64,000 nucleotides of DNA, from assembly GCF_000230675.1 (NCBI RefSeq), contig NZ_AGIK01000003.1, positions 124,001 through 188,000 of the forward strand. Reading direction: 5' to 3'. This document shows positions 11,085 through 19,495 of this stretch, one piece after another. Each line of letters opens with the position of its first letter. Within the stretch, counting starts at the first letter, position 1. Made by a program: the position numbers and the translations under genes. Under the pieces are notes generated by a model. The model was not told where the DNA came from and made no database searches. It worked only from the letters and a program-made list of their open reading frames with translations. This DNA is from Synechococcus sp. WH 8016. Its GTDB lineage: Bacteria > Cyanobacteriota > Cyanobacteriia > PCC-6307 > Cyanobiaceae.

Positions 11085-12005
11085 ATGCATAAAAATAAAT
11101 ACCAAAGGCGCAGAGGAATGCGTCCTTCAACTTCTGCTGCTTCAGCGACACAACAAGAACTAATCCAAGGACCAATCCAACAACCTTCTGGCTCTCAACT
11201 ATCTACTGACTTTGGTAGAGAGACAGCAAGACAACTAAGGGAGAATGCAAACCCCAATACAAGGTTCATTGATAAACCAACACCTAGTACAGATAAGAAC
11301 CTGCTGCGTCAAGCTGCTGGACGTCAGCAATCAATGGTTAGAGATGCTCAACAGCAAGCGTTTGGCAATCGTACTGTGCCTCAGGTAAAACTAGAAGGAA
11401 GGTATGCTGCTCCTTCTGTACCAACATCAAATCTTGTCTTTAAAGGTGGAGGAGTTCGTTTTCAACCAGCAATGCGAGGAAACTTGCTAACAGCAGTTGC
11501 TGGTGTCGCTGCTGAACTGCTTGTTGAACCAGCTGCAGATGCAATCAGCGACTATGTAATACATCCAATGATTGGTGCTGTCTTAGGCAAAGACATCCCA
11601 TCTGCTGAAGAGCTACGTCGTATCCAAACGATGAAGAAAGAGATTGAATTAAGAGATGCATTGAATGAGCGTCTTTATCAACAGAAATTAAATGAAGCTC
11701 AATTGCCAATTATTGAAGGTGAAGCACCGCTAGCTCCTGTGCTCCCTGAGCGTGCTTTGTATGCCTCTACAGCAGCTCCAAGCCCATATCCGCATAGAAG
11801 CAGTAAAGTCAATTTAGGCTCGTCACAGAGCCATCTCAGCGGAGCATCTAAAACACATTCACGATCAGAGGTTGATCCCAATCGTGAATACAAGATTCGA
11901 CGAGCTGCGCTGGGAGACAATCCAACTAAAGAAGAAGTAGATGCTGTTGTTGCTTATGGGTTAGCTCAGCATAGGAAGAACTTTCCGAATCTATATTCTG
12001 AATAA
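11085..12005 (+). CDS. Hypothetical protein with Gln/Ser-rich N-terminus and ALGDNPTKEEVD module
   Basis: 306 residues, not recognised. The first 110 residues are basic and rich in Gln, Ser, Thr and Pro (disordered). A hydrophobic Ala/Gly/Val stretch follows (about 130-165, LLTAVAGVAAELLVEPAAD), then a charged helix (about 170-205), another disordered part and a C-terminal module (about 268-306) containing AALGDNPTKEEVDAVVAYG. The same module recurs in the small gene at 12996. Membrane insertion or a structural role is possible, but nothing identifies one. It is convergent with the next gene, with stops adjacent. Confidence 0.65.
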   Translation: MHKNKYQRRRGMRPSTSAASATQQELIQGPIQQPSGSQLSTDFGRETARQLRENANPNTRFIDKPTPSTDKNLLRQAAGRQQSMVRDAQQQAFGNRTVPQVKLEGRYAAPSVPTSNLVFKGGGVRFQPAMRGNLLTAVAGVAAELLVEPAADAISDYVIHPMIGAVLGKDIPSAEELRRIQTMKKEIELRDALNERLYQQKLNEAQLPIIEGEAPLAPVLPERALYASTAAPSPYPHRSSKVNLGSSQSHLSGASKTHSRSEVDPNREYKIRRAALGDNPTKEEVDAVVAYGLAQHRKNFPNLYSE

Positions 12006-12710
12006 TCAGAGATTCTTGGCTTTCGGTAATTCTACACGCTGAAGTTTTGTTGTCCATGTGAATTCAAGCTGTTCACCTTGGCGCTCAATTAGTATTTGAA
12101 TACTGGTTGGGTTTTGCGCGTCGTTAACGTATTCTTTATTTTTTACGCCATTTATAGTTATAACTTTGTCTCCCGCTTGAAGTTTTCCTTTTGCAGGATC
12201 TCCAAATACTTTGTTTACTATATTATTTTGATCGCTTCTATACCCTGAACTATAGAAAGTCGCATAACCTCTTGCCATGCCTTGAGCGCAAGTGTTCTGA
12301 AAACCAATTGCAAGATCTCCAGGTGGACATGTTTTGTCGAACGAAGCCCTTACTGGTTGAGAATTTTTATCCCAATGAATCTCAGCTCCACCTCTACATT
12401 TAATTCCTTTGCCCGCCAGCTGTGGATCATTCCCATAACCAAATAATCCAGACTTTATGCAAATTACTCTTTGGCAGTAACCACCTCCTGAATACCAAAG
12501 CCCAGCTGGACAGCTATTACCTTCAGTAAGGTTTGCGCCTTGTCTTTGTATTTGATTAACGGTTGTCTCTGTTGATGTCTCACCTTTCATGGATCTAACA
12601 CATCCCGAGTAATCCTTTGCCTCAATGCAAAGCTTATGAATCTTGGGATCAACCTCAGCAAAGGCTGGCAATGGAACCGCAAGGAGAAACGGAATTATCA
12701 AATTTCTCAT
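12006..12710 (-). CDS. Secreted PDZ-like protein
   Basis: 234 residues. Clear signal peptide (MRNLIIPFLLAVPLPAFA, cut before Glu). The mature part has paired Cys (CIEAKDYSGC, then CPAGLWYSGGGYCQRVIC), suggesting disulfides, and ends in a PDZ-like domain (about 165-225) with KGKLQAGDKVITINGVK, the carboxylate-loop/strand pattern of PDZ_2/PDZ_6 domains. No protease domain is attached. It is the only leftward gene inside the argJ element. An adaptor role for envelope proteins is plausible but not shown. Confidence 0.75.
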   Translation of the reverse strand: MRNLIIPFLLAVPLPAFAEVDPKIHKLCIEAKDYSGCVRSMKGETSTETTVNQIQRQGANLTEGNSCPAGLWYSGGGYCQRVICIKSGLFGYGNDPQLAGKGIKCRGGAEIHWDKNSQPVRASFDKTCPPGDLAIGFQNTCAQGMARGYATFYSSGYRSDQNNIVNKVFGDPAKGKLQAGDKVITINGVKNKEYVNDAQNPTSIQILIERQGEQLEFTWTTKLQRVELPKAKNL

Positions 12711-12995
12711 CTCTAGGATCTTTTTTAAGATGTTGATGATCTTATAATGATGCAGATGATATGTCTAGGAAATTCAAAAAAATAATTTATATTTCTGAAG
12801 ACGCATACTTATACATGCTGGCTTGAGTAACCCCCGCTAGGTATCGTCTTGGCGGCTTTTGTCGATATTTTTTGTATTGACAGGTTGCTGTCTTGTATTT
12901 ATCGACTATTTGCATTGACTTATCTTAAAACGCATTAACTATAGGATTGTCAGGCTATTAGTTTGCCTTGTAGATTCCGTTATTATGAAGGCGAG

Positions 12996-13196
12996 ATGTC
13001 TGCACCTTCAATCAAGCGACATACGTACACATTCATTGGGACAAAACGAGTCGATCATGAATACCTGATTCTTCATGCTGCGCTTGGAGATAATCCAACC
13101 AAAGAGGAAGTAGATACTGTTGCTACTTATGGGTTCCAACGGCATAGGATATATTTAGCCAGTTTACATCAAATGCATATATGCAGCAATACATAA
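12996..13196 (+). CDS. Small paralogue of the C-terminal module of the 11085 gene
   Basis: 66 residues from ATG 12996 (preceded by AAGGCGAG). Residues from EYLILHAALGDNPTKEEVDTV onward align with the last 40 residues of the 306-residue protein at 11085-12005 (EYKIRRAALGDNPTKEEVDAV). The N-terminal 28 residues are unrelated. It is either a mini-protein built on the same module or a fragment left by a duplication. Confidence 0.55.
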   Translation: MSAPSIKRHTYTFIGTKRVDHEYLILHAALGDNPTKEEVDTVATYGFQRHRIYLASLHQMHICSNT

Positions 13197-13280
13197 GGCA
13201 CTTCAATGCATGAAATGCATAAAGCTCTTGAATACCATTTCACTGCTAAGATTAGAGGCCTAACAGAACATTAAGCAAAA

Positions 13281-14587
13281 ATGCTTAGGGTGATTGCTCG
13301 TCTTACTAGTTTGTCAATTGCTTTTTCAAGCCTAAGCACTATCGCGAAGGCAGACGTCCAGTATATATTTGCAGGAACAGGGACTCAAGCTAAGCTATAC
13401 AGCGTCGACTTTTCAAGTGGATCTAATGTTTGGACGGAACTTTCTCCTCCATCTTCTGCTGGAATTGAAATAAGAGAACAAGTCTCCACATTCTTTGACC
13501 CAACTTCAAACACAGTAAATAACTATGACTATTTTACTGATAGCTGGCATGTTTACGATGTTGAACTAGATTCATGGTCTAGTCAAGCTACAGAAGTAGA
13601 TCCTGTTAGGACAAGTTTTGTCAAAACAATAAGTCAAAGTATGCTGATATCTCAACCAACACTGCTGATATCTCAACCAACACTGCTGATATCTCAACCA
13701 ACACTGCTGATATCTCAACCAACACTGCTGATATCTCAACCAACACTGCTGATATCTCAACCAACACTGCTGATATCTCAACCAACACTGCTGATATCTC
13801 AACTAACAAGACTGATATCTCAACTAATCGGCAAGCAGTAGTTGCCTTAAATGGACTTGTTAATAATCCCGATGCGGCTCAGATTAAAGCCGACGGCATA
13901 TCAGTTAGAGGGAAAAACCTAATAAGTCGTGATGAGAATGGAGTTGTTTCTATTGGTGAAAACTCTTTAAAAACTGTTGAAGTCAACGGCAAGCAGAGCT
14001 TGTGGGCAACTGATTCAACCGGTGCAAGCATCCCTATAAACTTTACCAATGGTTCAGATCTTCAGATCAATGGATTAAGCGTCCAAGGACAAATAAATGA
14101 TAATCGATCTGCCATTAGCTCCAATACTTCTGCGATTAACCAGAACAGACGCAATATTAATGATCTGGGTTTTGGTGTCGCCGGAGCTACCGCACTTTCT
14201 ACTGCGATGACTGCCTTACCAACTATCGCCAATAATTCTCCAATTTCTTGTGGGGTAGGAAGTGGTGGTTATAGCAATCGTTATGCAATGAGTCTTGGTT
14301 GTGCTATCAAAACATCTGAACGCGTTTCTTTCAACGTTGGAGGCTCATATGTATTCGGCGGTTCTTCAGATTATGGAAATAGTGAACTCTCAAATTATGC
14401 TGGCAGAGCAGGTTTTGTTATTAGTTTTGGAAACATCCAATCTTCTTCAGATAGCAACCTTAAATCGCGAGTTAAGGCACTTGAGAAGGAGAAAAAATCA
14501 TTGATTTTACGCCTTGAACGCCTTGAGGCGCTTGCCTCAGGCATACAATCAAATCATTTAGCTTCAATGAATCAAGTTTTAGAATGA
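13281..14587 (+). pseudogene. YadA-like trimeric autotransporter adhesin, frameshifted
   Basis: Two frames make one protein. Frame 1 (from ATG 13281) gives a signal peptide (about 1-24) and a passenger domain up to about residue 120. Frame 3, open from 13610 to 14587, gives heptads ADISTNT, a head/stalk region, a neck (INDNRSAISSNTSAINQNRR) and a YadA-anchor-like beta-barrel (GVGSGGYSNRYAMSLGC to YAGRAGFVISFG), then a C-terminal coiled coil. Such proteins trimerise, insert in the outer membrane and display a stalk. The shift falls between 13610 and 13643, just before the repeat array. It could be real inactivation, programmed or phase-variable shifting, or a sequencing error. It is the last gene of the argJ element. 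Confidence 0.75.
13643..13831 (+). repeat. 21-bp tandem repeat array in the adhesin gene
   Basis: Seven perfect copies of a 21-bp unit (13643-13789; GCTGATATCTCAACCAACAC plus T) and two diverged copies (13790-13810, 13811-13831). In the adhesin frame each unit encodes the heptad ADISTNT, right for a trimeric coiled-coil stalk. Identity of the copies points to recent expansion. As 21 is a multiple of three, copy changes alter stalk length without shifting the frame. Confidence 0.92.
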
Positions 14588-15135
14588 CAGTCTTATATTT
14601 ATCAATAAATTAAAGCTGCGACTTACGAACTAGAAACGCAAGCGACTAGCACCTCTGCAGCACCCCCAGATGCTTCTCAGAGCCGCTTAAGGCGTTTCAA
14701 CAGGTGTTCCTCTCAATAAAGGTTTAAACGCTTCTCAGGAGCACTCAGGGCGCAATGACGAGCACCCAAAAAGTGACAGAAATTTCTGAGGCGGCTTACA
14801 TATATCTTTCTGCATACAATATCCCCCATACGAGTAGCTGTAGAAGCTCAAATAGACAGAGTGGCCTTAATTAAGGCGACATTATGTCCGCCAAGCATTG
14901 CTTTGCTGGACTTCTTCACAGTAGAGATGCACTTTCTTGACAGCATTTGTATCACAGTGAACACTCTTAGTGAATTATTGGCTCTTTATCTGTAGAGGTA
15001 GAGCCAATATCACTGCACCTTGTATTGCTTTCGATAGACTGAAATAGACAACAGTTACGTTGTTGAAGGGTGTTACCGAGGTGTTACCCCTGAAAACAGA
15101 ACCTCAACCAAGGCCGCGGCCACTAGGCTCTTAGC
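14588..15135. other. Right end of the argJ element, non-coding
   Basis: 548 bp with no convincing gene. It holds a 14-bp palindrome GCCTTAATTAAGGC (14864-14877), a 10-bp stem hairpin TATTGGCTCT/AGAGCCAATA (14976-14985 with 15000-15009) and the right arm repeats (15072-15089). The part at 14640-14770 repeats short GC-rich words such as CTTCTCAG, also found loosely at 8966-9101. Confidence 0.6.
15072..15089 (+). promoter_or_regulatory. Right arm-type repeats
   Basis: GTTACCG (15072-15078) and GTTACCC (15083-15089) in the same orientation with the same 11-bp spacing as the two left pairs; a weaker GTTACGT lies at 15054-15060. They sit 60 bp inside the right attachment repeat. Confidence 0.7.
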
Positions 15136-15168
15136 TTACGTAGTATAATCGGCATTAATGCGAACGTA
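15136..15168 (-). repeat. attR: junction with argJ
   Basis: Second copy of the argJ end. Bases 15149-15168 equal 7288-7307. Beyond the identical core the codons differ (GAT TAT ACT ACG TAA against GAC TAC ACC ACC TGA) yet encode the same residues, so the element brings its own argJ ending and restores the gene on integration. The core contains the palindrome GCATTAATGC. Confidence 0.9.
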
Positions 15169-16371
15169 CTGATCGGAAAGGTCGCATCCCCAAGCGATTC
15201 CCTGACCAGTGCCATCACCAAGAGACAGGCGAATCTGCACCGTGTCATCGACGAGATAACGGCCACAAGCGCGTTCACTGAGATAGGCAGACGCTGCTGC
15301 CCGGTCGAATGGCAAAGGTTGTCCCTCTGACATCAATTGATGCGGTCCTATCCAAAGGGCCACGGCATCGGCTGAAAACGCCACACCCGCACGACCCGCT
15401 GCCGCCACGATCCGTCCCCAGTTGGGATCCCTTCCGTGAACCGCCGTTTTGACCAACGACGAGCCACAAATGGTGCGCGCGATCTGTCGCGCCTCCGTCT
15501 CTAAATCGGTGCCCTCCACCTGCACTTCCGTCAAGCAGGTGGCGCCCTCACCATCCCGAGCAATCGAGCGAGCCAGATGCTGGGCTACCAAGGTCAGCCC
15601 CTCCTCCAATGCCTCGAGTTGATCCTCTGGCAGTGGCTCTCCTGCCGCGAAGGCCAAGAAGGTGTCATTGGTGCTGGTGTCACCATCCACGGTGATGGAG
15701 TTAAACGAACGATTCACCGCCCGGCGCACCATGTCCTGCCACAGGTCACAGGGCACAGCGACATCACAGCTGAGATATCCGAGCATCGTGGCCATGTTGG
15801 GGTGAATCATCCCGGACCCTTTCGCCATCCCGCCAATCCGCACCCGGCGCCCGCCCAATAGAGCCTCCAAGGCGATCTCCTTCTCCACCAGATCCGTCGT
15901 GAGGATCGCCTGAGCCGCTGCAGCGCCACCATCCGGAGCTAAGGCGTCCACCAAAGGATCCACAGCGGCAAGAAGGGGCTCCATCGCGATCGGCACACCG
16001 ATGACACCGGTGGAGCAAATCAAGACCTGGTCATGGGAGAAGCCCAAACGATCGGCCACTGCTTGCGTGATACGAAGGCTGTCGGCCAGACCCCGGTCAC
16101 CAGTACAGGCATTGGCCTGTCCGGAATTGGTCACCACGGCACGCACGCGGCCAGACGTCACCTGCAGACGATCAGCACAAAGATCCACGCAAGCGGCGCG
16201 GACGACGGATGTAGTGAAGGTGCCAGCACAGACCGCAGCCTCTGGTGCCAGCAAAAGGGAGAGGTCAGGTTTCCTGGATGGCTTGAGACCCGCGATTAAG
16301 CCCGCTGCCTTGAAGCCAGTGGGCGCAGTGATTCCTCCAGAAACTGGAGCCCAGGTCACAGATGGCGTCAT
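15136..16371 (-). CDS. argJ: Bifunctional ornithine acetyltransferase / N-acetylglutamate synthase
   Basis: Moves the acetyl group from N-acetylornithine to glutamate, running the cyclic arginine pathway in the cytosol. 411 residues, usual length. Seen: [19 protein letters not shown] at the start, [11 protein letters not shown], and the self-cleavage site [16 protein letters not shown], where the Thr becomes the N-terminal nucleophile of the beta chain; then [11 protein letters not shown] and [17 protein letters not shown]. The last codons come from the inserted element, but the protein end [10 protein letters not shown] is preserved. Divergent from coaE, 97 bp between starts. Confidence 0.96.
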   Translation of the reverse strand: MTPSVTWAPVSGGITAPTGFKAAGLIAGLKPSRKPDLSLLLAPEAAVCAGTFTTSVVRAACVDLCADRLQVTSGRVRAVVTNSGQANACTGDRGLADSLRITQAVADRLGFSHDQVLICSTGVIGVPIAMEPLLAAVDPLVDALAPDGGAAAAQAILTTDLVEKEIALEALLGGRRVRIGGMAKGSGMIHPNMATMLGYLSCDVAVPCDLWQDMVRRAVNRSFNSITVDGDTSTNDTFLAFAAGEPLPEDQLEALEEGLTLVAQHLARSIARDGEGATCLTEVQVEGTDLETEARQIARTICGSSLVKTAVHGRDPNWGRIVAAAGRAGVAFSADAVALWIGPHQLMSEGQPLPFDRAAASAYLSERACGRYLVDDTVQIRLSLGDGTGQGIAWGCDLSDQYVRINADYTT

Positions 16372-16468
16372 TGATAAGGGTGCAAAGCCAACCGATGCGC
16401 TCTTTCTACGCTTTTTAAGCAGGCATGGCTCAGCTCTGAAAAAGACTGCAAGGTCATACTTTCAAGGG

Positions 16469-17110
16469 ATGAAGCCCTTTCCCTTGAGTGAAAGACAACG
16501 CTGGAAAGGACGGCAACGGCGCATCGGCCTCACCGGTGGCATTGCCAGTGGCAAAAGCAGCGTGGGGCATTTTCTAGAACAACAGGGCATTGCCGTTCTG
16601 GATGCAGATCTCTATGCCCATGAAGCGTTGGCTCCGGGCACTACGGCGACTCGTGCGGTGCTGGAGCGCTATGGCGCCAAAGTAGAGAGCGAGTTCCATG
16701 AAGGCCTCGACCGTGCGGCACTCGGCGCAATTGTGTTCAGTGATCCACAAGAGCGAACTTGGCTGGAAGCTCAACTACATCCGTTGGTACGACAACGTTT
16801 CGACCAGGAGCTGGAGACGCATGTCGGCGAGAGTGTCGTGGCATTGATGATCCCTCTGCTATTTGAAACTGGGTTGGAGAGTCTTTGTTCTGAAGTCTGG
16901 GTGGTGTACTGCTCGCCAACCCAGCAAAGACAACGACTAATAACCCGTAATCAGCTCTCTCTTGAGGAGGCCGAGCAACGGATCAGAGCCCAATGGCCGA
17001 TAGATCGCAAGATTGAACTTGCTGACTCTGTCATTAAAAATGGGGGATTTCCGCAGAGCTGGACGTCACAGGTCCGTGAGCTGCTTTATGAAACGCCACC
17101 ACTTGAATGA
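16469..17110 (+). CDS. coaE: Dephospho-CoA kinase
   Basis: Phosphorylates the ribose 3'-OH of dephospho-CoA in the last step of CoA synthesis. 213 residues from ATG 16469. Seen: P-loop [26 protein letters not shown] (substrate Asp and lid region), HPLVRQRF, and PLLFETGLE followed by [13 protein letters not shown] in the adenine-binding part. The open frame continues upstream across argJ on the other strand, so the ATG after the argJ start is the sensible choice. Confidence 0.95.
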   Translation: MKPFPLSERQRWKGRQRRIGLTGGIASGKSSVGHFLEQQGIAVLDADLYAHEALAPGTTATRAVLERYGAKVESEFHEGLDRAALGAIVFSDPQERTWLEAQLHPLVRQRFDQELETHVGESVVALMIPLLFETGLESLCSEVWVVYCSPTQQRQRLITRNQLSLEEAEQRIRAQWPIDRKIELADSVIKNGGFPQSWTSQVRELLYETPPLE

Positions 17111-17302
17111 TCCGATTCTTTCAACGGAAAGCAAACTCCACGCATTGACCGAAGCAGCGGCAAACCCCAGGCAACAGGAGGTGCAGAGATAAAGCCGACC
17201 GATCGGCTGAGCATGAGCATCACCCGTGACGCCTCAGTCGGACCCTGTCACAACAGACGCCTTGACCAGTCGACAAATAGCTCACTACGGTCCAAGGATT
17301 TA

Positions 17303-17923
17303 ATGCACCAGGTGGCCATGAAACGGTTGGCTAGCTCACTGGGATGGACAACGCTGCTATTGCTCACTGCGCAATCTGCACAGAGCGACCCAGTCGAATA
17401 TCAATGTTTTGAGAGGAGCACGCGACGTCCGGTGGCGGCAAGCCTGGTCGACCTCAGCACGCCTGAGGTGACCTGCGAGCCCACCACACTGAAAACCCCA
17501 AGCGTCGTTGCAACCCCCGAGCAAGAGAGCAGCGCCAAACTTGACCCGCCTCCTGCAGATCCAGAGGTCAGCACCGGCCCCAGCCCTTACGCCGACATCA
17601 CACCCGACCCAGAGTCCGTGAATCTGTTTGTCCGCGACAATCCTCTTTCGGCAAGACGTGCCCTGAATCTGGCCCGCGGTGCTGCAACTCGACGTAACGG
17701 GGGCCTTCGGGTCTATCGCCCGGGAACCTGCATGTATGGGAGTGCGACTAACAATCCTTGCCTCCTCCATGCAGGTCCAGAAGGCTTTGAATTCAAGATT
17801 CCTGGCGGTACACCCGGCTGGGAACAGGCCGGAGATCCTCCAGCCCTGACAACGCGGATTCTGATCGCAGCCGATGGCCGCTCATTAATGCAGAGCGACC
17901 AATCAGAAGCCGCTATCCCTTGA
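17303..17923 (+). CDS. Secreted hypothetical protein
   Basis: 206 residues from ATG 17303, which has AAGGA 4 bp upstream; ATG 17318 is the alternative. Signal peptide seen (MKRLASSLGWTTLLLLTAQSAQS). The mature part begins with DPVEYQCF, then a Pro/Ser/Glu-rich stretch (about 60-115) and a C-terminal domain with RNGGLRVYRPGTCMYGSATNNPCL and four Cys in all, suggesting disulfide bonds outside the cytosol. Family not recognised. Its stop overlaps the gatB 3' end by 11 bp, tail to tail. Confidence 0.75.
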   Translation: MHQVAMKRLASSLGWTTLLLLTAQSAQSDPVEYQCFERSTRRPVAASLVDLSTPEVTCEPTTLKTPSVVATPEQESSAKLDPPPADPEVSTGPSPYADITPDPESVNLFVRDNPLSARRALNLARGAATRRNGGLRVYRPGTCMYGSATNNPCLLHAGPEGFEFKIPGGTPGWEQAGDPPALTTRILIAADGRSLMQSDQSEAAIP

Positions 17924-19397
17924 GTTTCATGCTGAGGATCTGATTGGCCAATTTGGGATCAGCTTTACCGCCAGTTTTCTTCATCAGCTGCCCCACAAAG
18001 AAGCCCTGTAGTTTATTTTTTCCACCACGGAATGCCTCCACCTCATCAGGATGAGCAGCAAGAAGCTCTTCCACGATCGCAGTGATGGCCGCAGGATCGC
18101 TGATCATCCCCAGTCCACGTTCATCCACAATCGCTTTAGGAGAACCACCCTTCTCAAGAAGCTCGGGGAGAATCTCCTTGGCGATCTTGCCGCTGATCTT
18201 GCCGCTATCAATCAGCTTGACCATCTCGGCGAGCTGTTCAGGGCGAAAGGCCAAGGCATCGAAGTTCAGGCGATTGCTGTTGACGTAAGCGGCAATATCA
18301 CCCGTAATCCAATTCGCTGACAACTTGGCGTCTGCGCCGGCGGCTACAACGGTTTCGAAATACTGCGCCATCGAACGTTCGTCGGTCAGCACGCGCGCGT
18401 CGTACTGAGACAGCCCAAGGGCATTGGCGTAACGATGGCGCTTAGCCGATGGCAGCTCAGGCAGTTCACTCCTCCAGGCTTCGCGCTGATCAATGCTCAC
18501 CTCAATCGGACCAAGATCCGGATCGGGGAAATAGCGGTAATCGCTTGCTCCCTCCTTGCTTCGCATGCTCTTGGTGAGCTGTTTGCTCTCATCCCAAAGA
18601 CGCGTTTCCTGAACGATCGGCTCGCCAGTCTCATAGGCCTTGATCTGCCGCTGAATCTCGTATTCGCAAGCCTTCTGAATGGCAGAAAACGAGTTCATGT
18701 TCTTGATCTCCACCTTCGTGCCAAAGGGAGCATCGGGACCCCGACGCACGGAGATATTGACGTCACAGCGCAGGGAGCCCTCCTGCATGTTTCCATCGCT
18801 CACACCCAAATAGCGCATGATCCGGCGGATCTCAGAGGCGTATTCCGCCGCTTCCCGACCGTTGCGCAAATCGGGCTTGCTCACAATCTCCGCGAGGGCT
18901 ACACCCGCTCGGTTGTAGTCCACAAGCGAATGGGTCGAGCCCGCCAGGCGATCGCTTCCTGCATGCACCAACTTGCCAGCATCCTCCTCCATATGCAGGC
19001 GCTCGATCCCGATCTTTTTCAGGTAGGTGTCTTTGCCTTTCTCAGCAACTTCCACCTCGATCCAACCCTCTTCTGCAATCGGCTCATCGAATTGGGAGAT
19101 CTGGTAGTTCTTCGGCAGATCTGGATAAAAATATTGCTTGCGATCGAATTTGCTGTGTTCGGCAATGTTGAGATTCAGCGCCATCGCCGCCTTAACGGCG
19201 TACTCGAGCACCTTTTGATTCAAAACCGGAAGCGTGCCTGGCAAGCCACATACCACGGGATCGATATGGGTGTTGGGGTCATCCCCATAAGCCGTGGAAG
19301 CAGACGTGAAAATCTTGCTGTTGGTGCCCAGCTGCACGTGGGTCTCAAGACCGATCACGGCCTCCCAAGCCAGTTCCGTTGCTGCAGGTGCCGCCAT
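17913..19397 (-). CDS. gatB: Asp-tRNA(Asn)/Glu-tRNA(Gln) amidotransferase subunit B
   Basis: Subunit of GatCAB, which amidates mischarged Glu-tRNA(Gln) (and Asp-tRNA(Asn)) using ammonia made by GatA. 494 residues. Seen: WEAVIGLETHVQL at the start, DLPKNYQISQ, the MEEDAGK and DYNRAGVALAEIVSKPD motifs of the kinase-like cradle, MQEGSLRCDVNIS, and a C-terminal tail (YqeY-like) ending KLANQILSMKLKG. gatA and gatC are not in the window, as is normal in these genomes. Confidence 0.96.
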   Translation of the reverse strand: MAAPAATELAWEAVIGLETHVQLGTNSKIFTSASTAYGDDPNTHIDPVVCGLPGTLPVLNQKVLEYAVKAAMALNLNIAEHSKFDRKQYFYPDLPKNYQISQFDEPIAEEGWIEVEVAEKGKDTYLKKIGIERLHMEEDAGKLVHAGSDRLAGSTHSLVDYNRAGVALAEIVSKPDLRNGREAAEYASEIRRIMRYLGVSDGNMQEGSLRCDVNISVRRGPDAPFGTKVEIKNMNSFSAIQKACEYEIQRQIKAYETGEPIVQETRLWDESKQLTKSMRSKEGASDYRYFPDPDLGPIEVSIDQREAWRSELPELPSAKRHRYANALGLSQYDARVLTDERSMAQYFETVVAAGADAKLSANWITGDIAAYVNSNRLNFDALAFRPEQLAEMVKLIDSGKISGKIAKEILPELLEKGGSPKAIVDERGLGMISDPAAITAIVEELLAAHPDEVEAFRGGKNKLQGFFVGQLMKKTGGKADPKLANQILSMKLKG

Positions 19398-19495
19398 CAG
19401 CTTTGAGCATCATCAAACCACCCCAATCCTATGGAAGAGGAGGAGACGCCATCCTGTTGAAAGAACTTCAGCGTGGTGAAGCTGCCGAATCAACC

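Larger units (their letters stand above)
7288..15168. mobile_element. Integrative element inserted in the 3' end of argJ
   Basis: About 7.86 kb bounded by a 20-bp direct repeat derived from argJ (7288-7307 and 15149-15168). A tyrosine recombinase gene lies directly inside the left end and points inward. GTTACCC repeats spaced 11 bp apart occur just inside both ends. The DNA is clearly more AT-rich than its flanks. The right end supplies the last argJ codons, so ArgJ stays full length. The cargo has no recognised replication, capsid or conjugation gene. What is seen is the repeat, the recombinase and the composition change; mobility itself is inferred. Confidence 0.9.

Noticed and set aside
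13572-13809. Antisense repeat proteins (YQQCWLR and VLVEISA heptads)
   Set aside because: Products of a 21-bp repeat being open in several frames; no start signal or partner.
13643-13831. CRISPR array
   Set aside because: Repeats are directly adjacent with no spacers and encode a heptad; no cas genes.
18435-19406. 323-codon open frame on the + strand
   Set aside because: Antisense to gatB; no motif.
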